Source: Tabrizicola soli (GTDB lineage Bacteria; Pseudomonadota; Alphaproteobacteria; Rhodobacterales; Rhodobacteraceae). From it: a stretch of DNA of 64,000 nt. A model generated the notes under the pieces. That model worked only from the letters and a program-made list of their open reading frames with translations. It did not search any database and was not told the origin of the DNA. Of this stretch, positions 49,322-58,671 are shown piece by piece. Position 1 is the stretch's first letter, and each line of letters begins with the position of its first letter. A program made the position numbers and the translations under genes. The DNA lies in the NCBI RefSeq assembly GCF_015999335.1, contig NZ_JAEACP010000001.1, positions 1 through 64,000 of the forward strand, in the 5' to 3' direction.

Positions 49322-50572
49322 ATGCCAGCCACCGGGGACAACCTGCGGATCAACCCTGCGCGCCTGTGGGACGCGCTTGAGGAAATGGCGAAGATCGGCC
49401 CCGGTATCGCCGGCGGCTGCAACCGCCAGACCCTGACCGATGCCGACGGCGACGGGCGCCACCTCTTCGCGTCCTGGTGCAAGGCGGCGGGCCTGACCAT
49501 GGGCGTGGACAGCATGGGCAACATGTTCGCGACGCGGGCGGGAGAGGACCCGGAGGCGCTGCCGGTCTACATGGGCAGCCACCTCGACACCCAGCCGACC
49601 GGGGGGAAATATGACGGCGTCCTGGGCGTCCTCGGCGCGCTGGAGGTGGTGCGGACCTTGAACGACATGGGCGTCAAGACCAAGCGGCCGATCGTGGTGA
49701 CCAACTGGACCAATGAGGAGGGCGCCCGGTTCGCCCCCGCCATGCTGGCCTCGGGCGTCTTCGCCGGCATCCATACCGAGGATTACGCCAAGTCGCGCCG
49801 CGACCTCGACGGCAAGGTCTTCGGCGAGGAGTTGCAGCGCATCGGCTGGGTCGGCGACGAGAAGGTCGGCGCCCGCAAGATGCACGCCATGCTGGAACTG
49901 CACATCGAGCAGGGCCCGATCCTGGAGGCCGAGGGCAAGGACATCGGCGTCGTGACCCACGGCCAGGGCCTCTGGTGGCTGGAGATCACGTTGACCGGCA
50001 AGGACGCCCATACCGGCTCGACCCCGATGAACATGCGGGTGAATGCGGGGCTCGGCATGGCGCGGATCACCGAGCGCGTCCACCAGATCGCGATGAGCCA
50101 TCAGCCGAATGCCGTGGGGGCTGTGGGGCAGGTGAAGGTTTTTCCCAACAGTCGCAACGTGATACCGGGCAAGGTTGTGTTCACCGTCGATATCCGCTCG
50201 CCCGAGCAGGCCAAGCTCGACGCGATGAAGGGAGAGGTCATCCGCGCCGCCCATGCGGTGGCAAAGGAACTCGGGCTGAGGTGCGAGATCGAGGACGTGG
50301 GCCATTTCGACCCCGTCACCTTCGACCCTGGACTTGTGAAGATCGTCCGCCAGTCCGCTGAAAAGCTGGGATATTCTCACATGGACATCATCTCCGGCGC
50401 AGGCCACGACGCCTGCTGGATCAACCGGGTGGCGCCCACGGTGATGGTGATGTGCCCCTGCGTGGATGGGCTTTCCCACAACGAGGCCGAGAAGATCAGC
50501 CCGGAATGGGCAGCGGCGGGCACGGATGTGCTCTTGCACGCGTGCCTCGAGGTGGCGGAAGTCGTCGCCTGA
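49322..50572 (+). CDS. N-carbamoyl-beta-alanine amidohydrolase (M20 family Zn hydrolase)
   Basis: A 416-residue metal-dependent amidase of the hydantoinase/carbamoylase family. Metal-binding segments are YMGSHLDTQPTGGKYDGVLG, TNWTNEEGARF and LELHIEQGP, plus the late GAGHDACWINRVAPTVMVMCP and SHNEAE. It hydrolyses N-carbamoyl-beta-alanine to beta-alanine, CO2 and ammonia (EC 3.5.1.6), third step of the pathway; next to dihydropyrimidinase. Confidence 0.92.
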   Translation: MPATGDNLRINPARLWDALEEMAKIGPGIAGGCNRQTLTDADGDGRHLFASWCKAAGLTMGVDSMGNMFATRAGEDPEALPVYMGSHLDTQPTGGKYDGVLGVLGALEVVRTLNDMGVKTKRPIVVTNWTNEEGARFAPAMLASGVFAGIHTEDYAKSRRDLDGKVFGEELQRIGWVGDEKVGARKMHAMLELHIEQGPILEAEGKDIGVVTHGQGLWWLEITLTGKDAHTGSTPMNMRVNAGLGMARITERVHQIAMSHQPNAVGAVGQVKVFPNSRNVIPGKVVFTVDIRSPEQAKLDAMKGEVIRAAHAVAKELGLRCEIEDVGHFDPVTFDPGLVKIVRQSAEKLGYSHMDIISGAGHDACWINRVAPTVMVMCPCVDGLSHNEAEKISPEWAAAGTDVLLHACLEVAEVVA

Positions 50573-50651
50573 CGGCCGCCCCCGGGGGGCACACCCACGG
50601 CCCCCCCGTGGAGTTTTTCAAGAAAGCAAGCCGCAAGGCAGGGAGCGGAAG

Positions 50652-52106
50652 ATGGCAAGCACGGTGATCAAGGGCGGAACGGTCGTCACGGCGGACCTGA
50701 GCTATGCGGCCGATGTGAGGGTCGAAGGCGGGGTAATCACCGAGATCGGGCAGGGCCTCAAGGGCGACAAGGTCCTGGACGCGACCGGCTGCTATGTCAT
50801 GCCCGGCGGGATCGACCCGCATACCCACCTGGAGATGCCCTTCATGGGCACCTATTCCAGCGACGATTTCGAAAGCGGCACCCGCGCCGCGCTGGCGGGC
50901 GGCACCACGATGGTGGTGGATTTCGTCCTGCCGGGGCAGGGGCAGGGGCTGATGGATGCCGCGCAAATGTGGCACAACAAATCCGGCCGGGCGAATTGCG
51001 ACTATTCCTACCACATGGCGGTGACCTGGTGGGGCGAGAAGGTCTTCGACGGAATTGCCGACGCGATGAAGGCCGGCATGACCAGCTTCAAGCATTTCAT
51101 GGCCTACAAGGGCGCGCTCATGGTCAATGACGATGAGCTTTTCGCCAGTTTCCGCCGCATCGGCGAATTGGGCGGCCTTGCCATGGTCCATGCCGAGAAC
51201 GGCGATGTGGTGGCCGAGCTGACGGCGAAACTGCTGGCGGAGGGCAATACCGGGCCGGAGGCGCACGCCTACTCGCGGCCCCCGCAGGTCGAGGGCGAGG
51301 CCACGAACCGCGCGATCATGATCGCCGACATGGCGGGCGTGCCGCTCTACGTGGTCCATGTCTCCTGCGAGGATGCGCATGAGGCGATCCGCCGGGCCCG
51401 CCAGCAGGGCAAGCGGGTCTGGGGCGAGCCCCTGATCCAGCACCTGACGCTGGACGAAAGCGAATATTTCAACCCCGACTGGGACCACGCCGCCCGCCGG
51501 GTGATGAGCCCGCCGTTCCGCAACAGGAAGCACCAGGACAGCCTCTGGGCCGGGTTGCAATCGGGCTCGCTGTCGGTGGTGGCGACCGACCATTGCGCCT
51601 TCACCACCGAGCAGAAGCGGTTCGGCCTCGGCGACTTCTCGAAGATCCCGAACGGAACCGGGGGGCTGGAGGACCGGATGCCGATGCTCTGGACCCATGG
51701 GGTCGGCACGGGCCGGCTGACACCGAATGAATTTGTTGCCGTAACTTCAACCAATATCGCGAAAATCCTGAACTGCTACCCGAAGAAGGGCGCGGTCCTC
51801 GTGGGCGCGGATGCCGATCTGGTGGTCTGGGATCCCGAGAAGGAAAAGACGATCACCGCCGGCGCACAGCAATCCTTGATCGACTACAACGTCTTCGAGG
51901 GCCAGAAGGTGAAGGGCCTGCCGCGCTTCACCCTGACCCGCGGCCATGTCGCGATCCACGACGGCGAGGTCCGCACCCAAGAGGGCCACGGCCAGTTCGT
52001 CGCACGCGAGCCGCGCCCGGCGGTGAACCGGGCGCTGAGCCAGTGGAAGGACCTGACCGCCCCGCGTCCCGTGGTGCGGAGCGGCGTGCCGGCGACGGGG
52101 GTGTAG
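50652..52106 (+). CDS. hydA: Dihydropyrimidinase
   Basis: A 484-residue cyclic amidohydrolase opening dihydrouracil/dihydrothymine (EC 3.5.2.2). The metal motif is GGIDPHTHLEMPF, the bridging carboxylated Lys lies in TSFKHFMAYKG, further His in VVHVSCEDAHEA and the Asp in VVATDHCAF. The start at 50652 (MASTVIKGG) is the family N-terminus and has GGGAGCGG upstream. Second enzyme of the pathway. Confidence 0.95.
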   Translation: MASTVIKGGTVVTADLSYAADVRVEGGVITEIGQGLKGDKVLDATGCYVMPGGIDPHTHLEMPFMGTYSSDDFESGTRAALAGGTTMVVDFVLPGQGQGLMDAAQMWHNKSGRANCDYSYHMAVTWWGEKVFDGIADAMKAGMTSFKHFMAYKGALMVNDDELFASFRRIGELGGLAMVHAENGDVVAELTAKLLAEGNTGPEAHAYSRPPQVEGEATNRAIMIADMAGVPLYVVHVSCEDAHEAIRRARQQGKRVWGEPLIQHLTLDESEYFNPDWDHAARRVMSPPFRNRKHQDSLWAGLQSGSLSVVATDHCAFTTEQKRFGLGDFSKIPNGTGGLEDRMPMLWTHGVGTGRLTPNEFVAVTSTNIAKILNCYPKKGAVLVGADADLVVWDPEKEKTITAGAQQSLIDYNVFEGQKVKGLPRFTLTRGHVAIHDGEVRTQEGHGQFVAREPRPAVNRALSQWKDLTAPRPVVRSGVPATGV

Positions 52107-52109
52107 ACA

Positions 52110-52811
52110 TTGGCCGGAACCAGTTCAGTGACAATGCGCGTCGACAAGCCGCCCTCCGCGAGATGGAAGGCCAGCAAGGCGTTGAGTAAATTGAACTATA
52201 TTTTGGTCGGAGACTACGAATTCGACCACCAGACACGACGCTATCTGGCGCTCTCGTTCCTGATCCTAGCGGTGTTGATCGGCTTTGGCAGCTATACCCA
52301 GACCGGAATATTCAGAAGCACATCGGTCAGTTTTCGGCCAGATTTCTATTCGGGGATGCTCGCCATCGGCTTTGTGGCCGCGCTCCACGTTCGGCGGCTT
52401 ATCCCCATCAGTTTGAGTGTGTATTTCCTGCTCTCCTTCTCGCTCAATACCACGGTCACGGCCATTATCGTTCAGGGCTTGCTCGGAACCGGGATGTTGT
52501 TTGGCTTGGCCATGAAGACGGCTCTGCCAGCAGCCTTGGTACTGACGTGGTTCGGCATCAGGGCGATTGCGCCTCTTGTCTGGCTCGCGGTGGTTCTGCT
52601 TGGCTCTTTCAACCTTAGCTCGATGGGGGGCGCGATGGGGCTCTGGGGTTTTGCGTTCCTGATCCTGACGGTGCTGGGAATCTTGGTGCAGGTTGAAGGC
52701 CATGCGGCGAAGATCAAGGACAATTTCATTTTCGATTTCACGGGCAGGCTTCCGGCAGAGCGTCGCAATCCTAGCAATCCGCTGGAACAAACCGGGACGA
52801 ACGCATCGTGA
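52110..52811 (+). CDS. Uncharacterised multi-pass membrane protein in the pyrimidine operon
   Basis: A 233-residue protein with about six hydrophobic segments after a cytoplasmic N-terminus (about 50 residues) and a soluble C-terminal tail. Starting codon is TTG at 52110 or ATG at 52134. The gene is more AT-rich than its neighbours and uses rarer codons, suggesting a recent arrival. I recognise no family. Its stop overlaps the GTG start of the ABC ATPase (GTGA), so it is translated as part of the operon and could be a transporter accessory. Confidence 0.6.
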   Translation: MAGTSSVTMRVDKPPSARWKASKALSKLNYILVGDYEFDHQTRRYLALSFLILAVLIGFGSYTQTGIFRSTSVSFRPDFYSGMLAIGFVAALHVRRLIPISLSVYFLLSFSLNTTVTAIIVQGLLGTGMLFGLAMKTALPAALVLTWFGIRAIAPLVWLAVVLLGSFNLSSMGGAMGLWGFAFLILTVLGILVQVEGHAAKIKDNFIFDFTGRLPAERRNPSNPLEQTGTNAS

Positions 52812-53605
52812 AGGATACGATCAGTCAGAACCAGCCGGTGATCGAGGCGAAGGGGCTGAACCTCGTCTTCCAGACGGCGGACGGGCCGGTGCAGGCGTTG
52901 AAGGATGTGAACCTGACCGTGGCCAAGGGCGATTTCGTCAGCTTCATCGGGCCGAGCGGCTGCGGGAAGACGACTTTCCTGCGGGCCATCGCCGCGCTGG
53001 AGCATCCCACCTCCGGGACGCTTACGGTCAACGGGATGTCACCCGACGAGGCGCGGCGGAAGCGGGCCTATGGCTATGTGTTCCAGGCGGCGGGGTTGTA
53101 TCCCTGGCGTACGATCAGGGGGAACATCAAGCTTCCCCTTGAAATCATGGGGTTTTCCAAGGCCGATCAGGAGGAGCGGGTTCAACGCGTGCTGGAGCTG
53201 GTGGAGCTGAAGGGGTTCGGGAAGAAGTTCCCCTGGCAGCTGTCGGGCGGGATGCAGCAGCGGGCCTCGATCGCGCGGGCGCTGGCCTTCGATGCGGATA
53301 TCCTCCTCATGGATGAACCCTTCGGCGCGCTGGACGAGATCGTGCGCGACCGGCTGAACGAGGAGGTGCTGAAGCTCTGGGCGCGCACCGGCAAGACCAT
53401 CGGTTTCGTGACCCATTCCATCCCGGAGGCGGTGTATCTTTCCACCAAGATCGTCGTCATGTCCCCGCGTCCGGGGCGGATCACCGATGTGATCGACTCG
53501 CCTTTGCCGAAGGAGAGGCCGCTGGATATCCGCGACAGCCGCGAGTTCATCGAGATCGCGCATCGGGTGCGGGAGGGGCTGCGCGCCGGTCATCATGAAG
53601 ACTAA
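52808..53605 (+). CDS. ABC transporter ATPase, TauB/SsuB type (putative pyrimidine uptake)
   Basis: A 265-residue ATPase starting with GTG. Walker A is GPSGCGKTT, the signature LSGGMQQR, Walker B ILLMDEPFGALD, H-loop GFVTHSIPEA. It belongs to the nitrate/taurine/thiamine-precursor class. Two permeases and a binding protein follow, completing an importer whose context suggests pyrimidines or their reduced derivatives. Confidence 0.9.
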   Translation: MKDTISQNQPVIEAKGLNLVFQTADGPVQALKDVNLTVAKGDFVSFIGPSGCGKTTFLRAIAALEHPTSGTLTVNGMSPDEARRKRAYGYVFQAAGLYPWRTIRGNIKLPLEIMGFSKADQEERVQRVLELVELKGFGKKFPWQLSGGMQQRASIARALAFDADILLMDEPFGALDEIVRDRLNEEVLKLWARTGKTIGFVTHSIPEAVYLSTKIVVMSPRPGRITDVIDSPLPKERPLDIRDSREFIEIAHRVREGLRAGHHED

Positions 53606-53686
53606 GTTGATGGTCTGGCACCCGTCTGGCATCTGTCTGGCATCCGTCCAGACGCCCGACGGCCGGAAACGGCCGGGGGGCGCGGC

Positions 53687-54022
53687 ATGACGGCGCTTGC
53701 TTTCCTGTGGCTGGCGGCGGCGACGGTGGTCTTTGTCGCGGCCAATGGGGTGCTGAAGGTCTACGCGATCAAGGGCCAGCCTGGCGTCCTGATCGGCGCG
53801 CTGCTGATGTTCTGCGTCGGCAACTGGCTGATGGTGCAGGTGATGAAGGCAAGCGGGCTGGGCCTTGCCATCGCGGTATCGTCGATCGTGCAGCTGGTCG
53901 CGATCTCGGTTCTGGCGCTGGTCGTCTTTGGCGAGCGGCCGACGGGCCTGCAACTGGCCGGGATGGCGCTTGGCGTGGTGGCGGTGGCGATGATCGCCTG
54001 GCCTGCGGGGGGCCGGGCATGA
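53687..54022 (+). CDS. Small EamA/SMR-like membrane protein
   Basis: A 111-residue protein with four hydrophobic helices, the size and topology of half-size drug/metabolite transporters (FLWLAAATVVFVAANGVLKVYA ... FGERPTGLQLAGMALGVVAVAMIAW). It lies inside the ABC operon, its stop overlapping the start of the first permease. Role unknown; perhaps a separate small transporter for the same pathway. Confidence 0.75.
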   Translation: MTALAFLWLAAATVVFVAANGVLKVYAIKGQPGVLIGALLMFCVGNWLMVQVMKASGLGLAIAVSSIVQLVAISVLALVVFGERPTGLQLAGMALGVVAVAMIAWPAGGRA

Positions 54023-54885
54023 ACCGGGCGCTTCCCGTCCTCACCGTTCTTCTGGGCATCCTGGCGATCTGGTATGCCGCCGCGGTCTGGATGAACGCGA
54101 CCTGGGTCTTCGACCAGGCCGAGCGCGCCGGAACCACGGTCACCTGGGCCGAGGCGATCCCGCAGACCATGGCGCAGGAGCGGCCGCTCTTGCCGCCGCC
54201 GCACCAGGTGGGGGCGGAGCTGTGGAAGGGGCTGTTCGGGCAGGCGGTGACCTCGAAGCGGAGTCTCGTCTACCACGGCTATGTCACCTTCAAGGGCACG
54301 ATGATGGGCTTCGGCCTGGGGATCGTCGCCGGGGTGCTGCTGGCGATGGCGATTGTCCGGTTCCGGGTGATGGACATGGGGCTGATGCCCTGGGCGATCA
54401 TCAGCCAGACCATCCCCATCGTGGCGCTGGCGCCGATGATCATCACGCTGTCCAGCCAGCTGGGCCTCACGGCGCGCGACGTGCCGAAGGCGATCATCGC
54501 GGCCTACCTGTCGTTCTTCCCGGTGCTGGTCAGCATGGTGAAGGGGTTGCGCAGCCCGGACCAGATGCAGCTTGACCTCTTGAAAACCTATGGCGCGGGC
54601 GAGATGGCGACTTTCCTCAAGCTGCGGTTGCCGGCCTCGATGCCCTATTTCTTCGCCTCGCTGAAGGTGGCGGTCGCGGCCTCGCTGGTCGGCACCATCG
54701 TGGGAGAGCTGCCGACCGGGGCCATCGAGGGGCTGGGCGCGCGGATGCTGATCGGCTCGCAGTTCGGCGAGCCCCTGATCATGTGGGCGGCGCTGTTCGC
54801 GGCGGCGATCCTGGCGGGGCTGCTGATCGTCGTCGTCGGCGTGGTCGAGCGGCTGGCGGCGCGCCGGATGGGGGTGCGGGCATGA
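54019..54885 (+). CDS. ABC transporter permease 1 (TauC/SsuC type)
   Basis: A 288-residue permease with an N-terminal periplasmic segment and the ATPase-docking loop LLKTYGAGEMATFLKLRLPASMPYFF. The start overlaps the preceding stop (ATGA) and its end overlaps the next gene, so the operon is tightly coupled. It pairs with permease 2 to form the channel. Confidence 0.88.
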   Translation: MNRALPVLTVLLGILAIWYAAAVWMNATWVFDQAERAGTTVTWAEAIPQTMAQERPLLPPPHQVGAELWKGLFGQAVTSKRSLVYHGYVTFKGTMMGFGLGIVAGVLLAMAIVRFRVMDMGLMPWAIISQTIPIVALAPMIITLSSQLGLTARDVPKAIIAAYLSFFPVLVSMVKGLRSPDQMQLDLLKTYGAGEMATFLKLRLPASMPYFFASLKVAVAASLVGTIVGELPTGAIEGLGARMLIGSQFGEPLIMWAALFAAAILAGLLIVVVGVVERLAARRMGVRA

Positions 54886-55739
54886 GCTGGGTTCCGGCAC
54901 ATTCCGGCTGGCTTGCCGGCGCGCTGATGCTTTGGCTGGTGCTCTGGGCGGCAAGCGTCATGTTGGCCCGGCGCGAGGGTCGCGGGGTGCGGCTGGTGGT
55001 GCCGGTCCTGTTCGGCCTGTCGCTTCTGGTGCTGTGGGAGGGCATCGTCCGGGCCTGGGCGGTCGCCCCGGTGATCCTGCCGGCGCCAAGCGTGATCGCG
55101 GCGAAGATCGCGGCGTCGGGGCCGGTCCTCTGGCAGGACTTCGCCCAGACGATCCTGAAGGGCGCGGTGCCCGGTTTCCTGATCGGCGCGGGCGCGGCCT
55201 TCGCGGTGGCGATCCTGATCGACCGGAGCCCGTTCCTGCAGCGCGGCCTGCTGCCGGTCGGCAATTTCGTCGCGGCGCTGCCCATCGTCGGGCTGGCCCC
55301 GATCCTGGTGATGTGGTTCGGCTTCGACTGGCAGTCCAAGGCGGCGGTCGTGGTGGTGATGGTGTTCTTCCCGATGCTGGTGAACATCGTCGCGGGGTTG
55401 CAGGCCAGCGAGCGGATGCAGCGCGACCTGATGGCGACCTGGGGGGCGAGCTACCTGCAGACGCTGCTCCGGCTGCGGCTGCCGGCGGCGATGCCCTTCG
55501 TCTTCAACGGGTTGAAAATCGCATCGACTCTGGCCCTGATCGGGGCCATCGTGGCCGAGTTCTTCGGCAGCCCGATCTACGGCATGGGGTTCCGCATCTC
55601 GACCGAGGTGGGGCGGCTGGGGCTGGACATGGTCTGGGCCGAGATCGCGGTGGCGGCCCTGGCGGGGTCGGTCTTCTACGGGCTGATCGCGCTGATCGAA
55701 CGGGGGGTGACCTTCTGGCACCCGTCGCAACGGAAGTGA
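54882..55739 (+). CDS. ABC transporter permease 2 (TauC/SsuC type)
   Basis: A 285-residue permease. Docking loop LMATWGASYLQTLLRLRLPAAMPFVF, and a typical GLAPILVMWFGFDWQSK stretch. Overlaps permease 1 by ATGA. Together with the ATPase and the NMT1-like binding protein it makes a complete importer. Confidence 0.9.
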   Translation: MSWVPAHSGWLAGALMLWLVLWAASVMLARREGRGVRLVVPVLFGLSLLVLWEGIVRAWAVAPVILPAPSVIAAKIAASGPVLWQDFAQTILKGAVPGFLIGAGAAFAVAILIDRSPFLQRGLLPVGNFVAALPIVGLAPILVMWFGFDWQSKAAVVVVMVFFPMLVNIVAGLQASERMQRDLMATWGASYLQTLLRLRLPAAMPFVFNGLKIASTLALIGAIVAEFFGSPIYGMGFRISTEVGRLGLDMVWAEIAVAALAGSVFYGLIALIERGVTFWHPSQRK

Positions 55740-55779
55740 GAAGAAGCCCGCCAGACGGGCGCAACACGGGAGAGCGAAG

Positions 55780-56760
55780 ATGAAGAGACTGATCACGGCG
55801 GCCTTCCTTGCGGCGGCGGCGACCAGCGCCAGCGCCGAGGATGTGAAGCTGCAGCTGAAATGGGTCACCCAGTCGCAGTTCGCGGGCTATTACGTCGCCC
55901 AGGCGAAAGGCTTCTACGAGGAGGAGGGGCTGAACGTCACCATCCTGCCGGGCGGGCCGGATATCGCGCCGACCCAGGTGATCGCGGGCGGCGGGGCCGA
56001 CGTGATGGTGGACTGGATGCCGGCCGCGCTGGCCGCGCGGGAAAAGGGGCTGCCGCTGGTGAACATCGCCCAGCCCTTCGCCAGCTCGGGGATGATGCTG
56101 ACCTGCCTGAAGGAGACCGGGATCACCTCGCCGGCCGATTTTGCCGACAAGACGCTGGGGGTCTGGTTCTTCGGCAACGAATTCCCGTTCCTGAGCTGGA
56201 TGAGCCAGCTTGGCCTGAAGACCGACGGCTCGCCCGGCGGGGTGACGGTGCTGAAGCAGGGGTTCAACGTCGATCCGCTGCTGCAGAAGCAGGCGGCCTG
56301 CATCTCGACCATGACCTACAACGAATACTGGCAGGTGATCGACGCCGGGATCGCGCCCGAGGATCTGGTGACCTTCAAATACGAGGACCAGGGCGTCGCG
56401 ACGCTGGAGGACGGGCTTTACGTGCTTGAGGACCGGCTGGCCGATCCGGCCTTCCAGGAGACGATGGTCAAGTTCGTCCGTGCCAGCATGAAGGGCTGGA
56501 AATATGCCGAGGCGAATCCGGACGAGGCGGCGATGATCGTGCTGGAGAACGACCAGACCGGCGCGCAGACCGAGACGCACCAGAAGCGGATGATGGGCGA
56601 GATCGCCAAGCTGACCGCCGGCTCGAACGGGGCGCTGGACGTGGCGGCGGCGGAGCGGACGGTGGCCTCGCTTCTGTCGGGCGGGTCGGATCCGGTGATC
56701 ACCAAGGCGCCGGAAGGGGCCTGGACCAGCGTGATCACCGACAAGGCGCTGGCGGAATAA
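55780..56760 (+). CDS. ABC transporter substrate-binding protein, NMT1/ThiY-like
   Basis: A 326-residue periplasmic protein. The signal peptide is MKRLITAAFLAAAATSASA. The mature part starts VKLQLKWVTQSQFAGYYVAQAKGFYEEEGLNV, the hallmark of ThiY/NMT1-type binding proteins for pyrimidine precursors and related compounds. That family preference fits uptake of pyrimidine bases in this locus. Followed by an intrinsic terminator. Confidence 0.9.
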   Translation: MKRLITAAFLAAAATSASAEDVKLQLKWVTQSQFAGYYVAQAKGFYEEEGLNVTILPGGPDIAPTQVIAGGGADVMVDWMPAALAAREKGLPLVNIAQPFASSGMMLTCLKETGITSPADFADKTLGVWFFGNEFPFLSWMSQLGLKTDGSPGGVTVLKQGFNVDPLLQKQAACISTMTYNEYWQVIDAGIAPEDLVTFKYEDQGVATLEDGLYVLEDRLADPAFQETMVKFVRASMKGWKYAEANPDEAAMIVLENDQTGAQTETHQKRMMGEIAKLTAGSNGALDVAAAERTVASLLSGGSDPVITKAPEGAWTSVITDKALAE

Positions 56761-56781
56761 TCGCGCGACTTGTCTGCATTC

Positions 56782-56814
56782 GGCGGGCGCGGCCGGGGGT
56801 CGCGTCCGCCTTTT
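56782..56814 (+). terminator. Intrinsic terminator of the pyrimidine transport operon
   Basis: GGCGGGCGCG ... CGCGTCCGCC followed by TTTTC, 20 bp after the binding-protein stop. Confidence 0.8.
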
Positions 56815-56860
56815 CTTTACCTTTCGCGGTCTTTCTGGTGCCGGATAGCAGGGGGCCAGG

Positions 56861-57238
56861 ATGGGATGGATCGCGGCGGGACTGGTGGCGCTGGCGCTGA
56901 TGGCGACGGTCTGGTGGCAGGGCTTCGCCGCGCCGGCGGGGCTTTTGTACGGCGCGGCCACGGCCGAGGAGGAGGCGGCCTATTGCCTCGCCGTGGCCGA
57001 GCGGATCGGCGAGATCACCGGCGGGCGGGGCGCGGCGCGGCTCGAGGCGCATCTGGACGAGCAGGTGGCCTTCTGGCGGCCGCGCGCGGGGCCGCGTCCC
57101 GGGATCGGGCGGGTCGCGCTGGCACGGGACAGCAATGCCCCCGGCGTGAACGAGGGCGCGCATCTGCATCTGGCGGTGCAGGATTGCGCCGGGCGCGCGG
57201 TGGGCTTCTACGGCCACCGCTTCAAGGGGTTCGACTAG
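56861..57238 (+). CDS. Hypothetical protein with one N-terminal membrane segment
   Basis: A 125-residue protein. An N-terminal hydrophobic stretch (WIAAGLVALALMATVWWQ) may anchor or export it. The rest has two Cys and a C-terminal YGHRFKGFD. No family recognised. It lies between the pyrimidine terminator and the XRE regulator. Confidence 0.55.
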   Translation: MGWIAAGLVALALMATVWWQGFAAPAGLLYGAATAEEEAAYCLAVAERIGEITGGRGAARLEAHLDEQVAFWRPRAGPRPGIGRVALARDSNAPGVNEGAHLHLAVQDCAGRAVGFYGHRFKGFD

Positions 57239-57248
57239 GGGATTTCCA

Positions 57249-57278
57249 ACGCTTGTAAAGCTTCACAACGCCTGTAAA
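57249..57278. promoter_or_regulatory. Direct repeats before the XRE regulator gene
   Basis: ACGCTTGTAAA (57249-57259) and ACGCCTGTAAA (57268-57278), 10 of 11 identical and 19 bp apart, ending 10 bp before the ATG. Probably an autoregulatory operator. Confidence 0.55.
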
Positions 57279-57288
57279 CTCTGCCGCC

Positions 57289-58569
57289 ATGGCCCTGACC
57301 GCCCTGACCGGAACCAAGCTGCGCGAACGCCGTCTGGCGGCCGACCTGCGCCAGGCCGATGTCGCGGCGGCGGCGGGGATCTCGGCCTCCTACCTCAACC
57401 TGATCGAGCATAACCGGCGCAATGTCACGCCCGAGGTGATGGAGCGGCTGGCCGGCGCGCTGGGGCTGGACCGCGCCGCGCTGGCCGAGGGGCCGAACCC
57501 GGCGCTCATGGAGGATCTGCGCGCCGCGGCGGCGCGGGGCGGGCTGGAGGCGGCGGAGCTGGACCGGCTGGAGGATTTCGCCGACCGTTTCCCCGGCTGG
57601 GCCGGGCTTCTGGTCCGGCTGGGCGCGCAGGCGCAGGGGCTGGAGCGCGCGGTCGAGGCGCTGAACGACCGGATGACGCATGACCCGCATCTGAGCCAGT
57701 CGCTGCACGAGCTGCTGTCCTCGCTGTCCTCGGTGCGGGCCACGGCGGCGATCCTGGCGGATACCGAGGATCTGGACCAGGACTGGGCCACGCGCTTCCA
57801 CCGGAACCTGCACCACGACAGCGAGCGTCTGGCCGCCGGGGCCGAGGCGCTGGTCGCCTATCTGGACGGAGGCGGGGGCCGGGCCGAGCAGGGCATCGCC
57901 TCGCCGCAGGAGGAGGTGGAGGACTGGCTGCGCGGCCGGAACTGGCGGATCGGCGACGAGGAACTGGCGCGCGGGCTGGACGGCGAGATCGCGGGGCTGG
58001 CGGCCACGGCGGCGCGGGCGCTGGCGCGGGCCCATGTCGCGCGGGCGGCGGCGGATGCGCGCGCCATGCCCGAGGCGGGCCTGCGCGCGGTGCTGGCGAG
58101 GACGGGGCCCGACCCCCTGGCGCTGGCGCAGCATTTCGGGGCCGATCCCCTGGCCGCGATGCGCCGGCTGGCGACGCTGCCCGAGCTGGGCGCGGGGCTG
58201 GTCGCCTGCGATGCCTCGGGGACGCTGACCTTCCGCAAGCCCGCGCCCGGCTTTCCGCTGCCGCGCTTCGGGGCGGCCTGCCCGCTCTGGCCGCTCTACG
58301 CCGCCCTTGCCCGGCCGCAGCTGCCGGTCGAGACGGCGGTCGGGATCGCGGGCCAGGCCGGGCGGCGGCACCGGGTGGTCGCGGTCTCGGCGCTGCGCCA
58401 CCCCCTGGGCCTGCGCGGGCCGGAACTGCGCGAGGCGGCCATGCTGATCCTGCCCGACGAGGGCGGCACGGGCCCGGTGCTGACCGTCGGCTCCAGCTGC
58501 CGGGTCTGCCCGCGCACGGGTTGCGTCGCCCGGCGCGAGCCGTCGATCCTGACGGTCGACGGCGGGTGA
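57289..58569 (+). CDS. XRE-family regulator, short-chain fatty-acyl type (ScfR/RamB-like)
   Basis: A 426-residue regulator. The N-terminal HTH is TKLRERRLAADLRQADVAAAAGISASYLNLIEHNRRNVTPEVMERLAGALG; a long helical middle and a C-terminal domain with a cysteine cluster (GSSCRVCPRTGCVARREPSI) match the short-chain fatty acyl transcriptional regulator family, which controls acetate or propionate metabolism. Direct repeats precede the start. The neighbouring symporter-kinase system supports a role in short-chain acid sensing. Confidence 0.85.
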   Translation: MALTALTGTKLRERRLAADLRQADVAAAAGISASYLNLIEHNRRNVTPEVMERLAGALGLDRAALAEGPNPALMEDLRAAAARGGLEAAELDRLEDFADRFPGWAGLLVRLGAQAQGLERAVEALNDRMTHDPHLSQSLHELLSSLSSVRATAAILADTEDLDQDWATRFHRNLHHDSERLAAGAEALVAYLDGGGGRAEQGIASPQEEVEDWLRGRNWRIGDEELARGLDGEIAGLAATAARALARAHVARAAADARAMPEAGLRAVLARTGPDPLALAQHFGADPLAAMRRLATLPELGAGLVACDASGTLTFRKPAPGFPLPRFGAACPLWPLYAALARPQLPVETAVGIAGQAGRRHRVVAVSALRHPLGLRGPELREAAMLILPDEGGTGPVLTVGSSCRVCPRTGCVARREPSILTVDGG

Positions 58570-58671
58570 CCGGGGGCGGGCGAACGGGGCGGGTGAAGAC
58601 GGTTTTGACACGGGCCGGCGATCCGGGAATAGTGGGTGCGAGGGCAGCGCAAGCCTGCCGGGGGGTATTTC

